A stretch of 64,000 nucleotides of DNA from BOG-908 sp963850605 (lineage in GTDB: Bacteria; Pseudomonadota; Alphaproteobacteria; Acetobacterales; Acetobacteraceae), in NCBI GenBank assembly GCA_963850605.1, contig CAWKLX010000007.1, positions 434,001-498,000 of the forward strand, given 5' to 3'. Of the stretch, positions 62,444 to 64,000 are shown piece after piece. Every line of letters starts with the position of its first letter. Position 1 is the first letter of the stretch. The position numbers and the translations under genes are program-made. The notes beneath the pieces are model-generated. The model saw only the letters and a program-made list of their open reading frames with translations, did no database searches and had not been told where the DNA came from.

Positions 62444-64000
62444 GTGACGCGCGCATCGATCTCGTTGCGCCGCGGCCTCGCCGGGCTGGCAGTGGCCTGC
62501 ACCTTGCCGATGCTGCTGGCCTTCGCCGTCGAAGCCTACGTGCAATACCATTCCGAGCGGATCCGCGCTGGCCAGCACCAGCTCGACGTGGCCCGCAGCA
62601 TGACCGCGACACTGGACCGCGAACAGGGCGGCGCCATCGCCAGCTTGCAGGCACTTGCCCTCTCGCCGCGGCTGCAAGTGGGCGATCTTCCCGGGTTCCG
62701 GACCTTGGCAATGCGCTTCATGGCCACCCAGCCGGACAGGAGCGGCCTGGTGCTGCTTGACGAGACAGGGCAGCACCTCGTCAACACCGGGGTGGCACCC
62801 GGCCATCCGCTACCGCGCCGCAACGCCGCCGCAAACGAAACGGTGACCCGCGCCGTCTTCCGCACCGCCCAGCCGGTAATCTCGGACCTCTTTCCGCGAG
62901 CCCTTGACGGCTCGATGATCGTGACCGCGGACGTGCCGGTGTTGCGGGACGGCCAGGTGATCTACGATCTCAGCCTGGTGCTGCCGGCCGACCGCTTCAC
63001 CCGCATCATCGCCGAGCAGCACTTGGAGCCAGGGACTGTCTCCTCGATCTACGACCGGCAGGGCGTGCACGTGGCGCGTCTGCCCAGCTCAAGCCGCTAC
63101 ACCGGAGAGCCGGCGCTGCCCCTCTTGCGCGCGTCGCTGGCGCGCGCCTCCGAGGGAATCATCGCGTCCACCTCCATGGAGGGCACACCCTTGCTCAGCG
63201 CCTTCAGCCATGCGCGGCTCTCCGGCTGGAGCATTACGATCGGCGTGCCGGAATCGCTGCTGCGGGCCAGGCTGCTAGCGTCGCTCGGCATGTTGTTCGT
63301 GGCCGGCTCGCTTGGCCTGGTCGCAAGCCTGGGGCTGGCCGCCCTACTGGCGCAGCGCGTCCTGGTGCCGATGCGGGCGCTGGCCCGCATGGCCGCCGAT
63401 CCCGCGGCACAAATCGAACGGCCGACATTCAGCCTGCAGGAGGTCGATGCAGTAGCCGACGCCTTGCGCCGGAGCCTGGCTGGCAGGCAGGCGGCCCTGG
63501 AAGCGCTGCAGCGCCTGAACGAGGAGCTGGAGCAGCGCGTCCGTCACGAAATCAAAAACCGCGAGCAGGCCCAGGCGCAGCTCGCCCAGTCGCAGCGCAT
63601 GGAAGCTCTGGGCCAGCTGGCCGGCGGCATCGCGCATGATTTCAACAACGTGCTGCAGGCCGTGACCGGCGGGCTGAGCCTGATCCAGCGCCGGGCGGAG
63701 GACGCGTCGGCGGTGCGCCGGCTGTCCGGAATGGCGGCCGATGCGGCCGCGCGCGGGGCGGCCATCACCGGCCGGCTGCTCACCTTCGCACGCCGCGGCG
63801 AACTTGTGGCCGTCTCCATCGAGCCGCGCACCCTGCTGGGCAGCCTGCGCGAGATGCTCGCCCACACGTTGGGGTCCGGGATCGATGTGCGGGTGGATGT
63901 CGAGGAGAATACGCCGCATCTGGCGGCCGACCGGGCGCAATTGGAAACGGTGCTGGTGAACCTGGCCGTCAACGCGCGCGACGCCATGCCGGATGGTGGA
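62444..64000 (+). CDS. Sensor histidine kinase (C-terminus beyond window)
   Basis: The first 519 residues are present. Two transmembrane segments (LAGLAVACTLPMLLAFAVEAY and about 285-310) frame a periplasmic sensor domain of about 240 residues that looks Cache-like. A HAMP-like linker and a coiled coil follow, then the HisKA H-box GQLAGGIAHDFNNVLQAV with the phosphorylated histidine at about 398. The N-box NLAVNARDAMPDGG ends at the edge. The start is a GTG at 62444, right after repeat copy E, without a strong ribosome site. It is oriented like the aldehyde dehydrogenase operon; the ligand is unknown. Confidence 0.85.
   Translation, partial: MTRASISLRRGLAGLAVACTLPMLLAFAVEAYVQYHSERIRAGQHQLDVARSMTATLDREQGGAIASLQALALSPRLQVGDLPGFRTLAMRFMATQPDRSGLVLLDETGQHLVNTGVAPGHPLPRRNAAANETVTRAVFRTAQPVISDLFPRALDGSMIVTADVPVLRDGQVIYDLSLVLPADRFTRIIAEQHLEPGTVSSIYDRQGVHVARLPSSSRYTGEPALPLLRASLARASEGIIASTSMEGTPLLSAFSHARLSGWSITIGVPESLLRARLLASLGMLFVAGSLGLVASLGLAALLAQRVLVPMRALARMAADPAAQIERPTFSLQEVDAVADALRRSLAGRQAALEALQRLNEELEQRVRHEIKNREQAQAQLAQSQRMEALGQLAGGIAHDFNNVLQAVTGGLSLIQRRAEDASAVRRLSGMAADAAARGAAITGRLLTFARRGELVAVSIEPRTLLGSLREMLAHTLGSGIDVRVDVEENTPHLAADRAQLETVLVNLAVNARDAMPDGG

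Noticed and set aside
1..64000. Prophage, integron or defence island
   Set aside because: No integrase, transposase, restriction, toxin-antitoxin or phage structural gene was recognised.

Overview
The window is high-GC DNA with dense, overlapping genes. It looks like a chromosome segment of an alphaproteobacterium, most likely in the Acetobacteraceae (Rhodospirillales). The grounds are inference from gene content: a three-subunit Mo/Fe-S/cytochrome c aldehyde-dehydrogenase-like operon, class I PHA synthase with a 3-hydroxybutyrate dehydrogenase, the dsbA-smc pair, a DUF2628 gene inside the his cluster, and a recurrent two-hairpin intergenic repeat. No tRNA, rRNA, CRISPR array, transposase or phage gene was seen.

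Layout. 1-5.3 kb: the start of a 3-hydroxybutyrate dehydrogenase, a YceI protein, MsrB, two polytopic membrane proteins and an acyltransferase. 5.3-9.1 kb: an ssuADCB sulfonate-sulfur operon. 9.2-17.4 kb: a reverse-strand glycan locus with a GT4 enzyme, a 691-residue protein and a giant protein of about 1580 residues (DUF4214-like segment, four GWA modules, two GT2 domains, GT9 domain). 17.5-23.6 kb: two small envelope proteins, smc and a DsbA-like gene. 23.9-28.0 kb: a 1362-residue beta-strand-repeat protein. 28.1-32.4 kb: a MoxR/VWA pair, a GST, an S41-like protease and a DciA-like gene. 32.4-38.4 kb: mutY, phhA, then hisB-DUF2628-hisH-GNAT-hisA, a small ParA-like ATPase and a CopD-like protein. 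38.5-43.9 kb: a TPR protein, an FtsL-like protein with a very long tail, a VOC protein, an unknown secreted protein, a PNPOx-like protein and hom. 43.9-49.5 kb: an aminotransferase, a lipoprotein with an OmpA-like tail, phaC and a GGDEF-EAL protein with altered active sites. 50-55.7 kb: a secreted Gfo/Idh protein, aidB, metK, thyX and a small secreted protein. 55.9-64 kb: a DHFR-like protein, actP with a DUF485 partner, the aldehyde-dehydrogenase-like operon and a truncated sensor histidine kinase.

How the genes relate. PhaC makes storage polymer and the dehydrogenase at the left edge would act in its turnover. The his genes are translationally coupled by 1-4 base overlaps. ActP and the periplasmic aldehyde-dehydrogenase-like enzyme would fit an aldehyde/acetate lifestyle.

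Sequence quality. At least ten places show a protein family continuing across a single-base frame change (ssuB, GT4, giant GT, smc, moxR start, a secreted protein, the OmpA-like lipoprotein, the Mo subunit twice, cytochrome c). Because smc is normally essential, most are probably assembly errors rather than decay. Those genes are annotated over their full span with the break stated.
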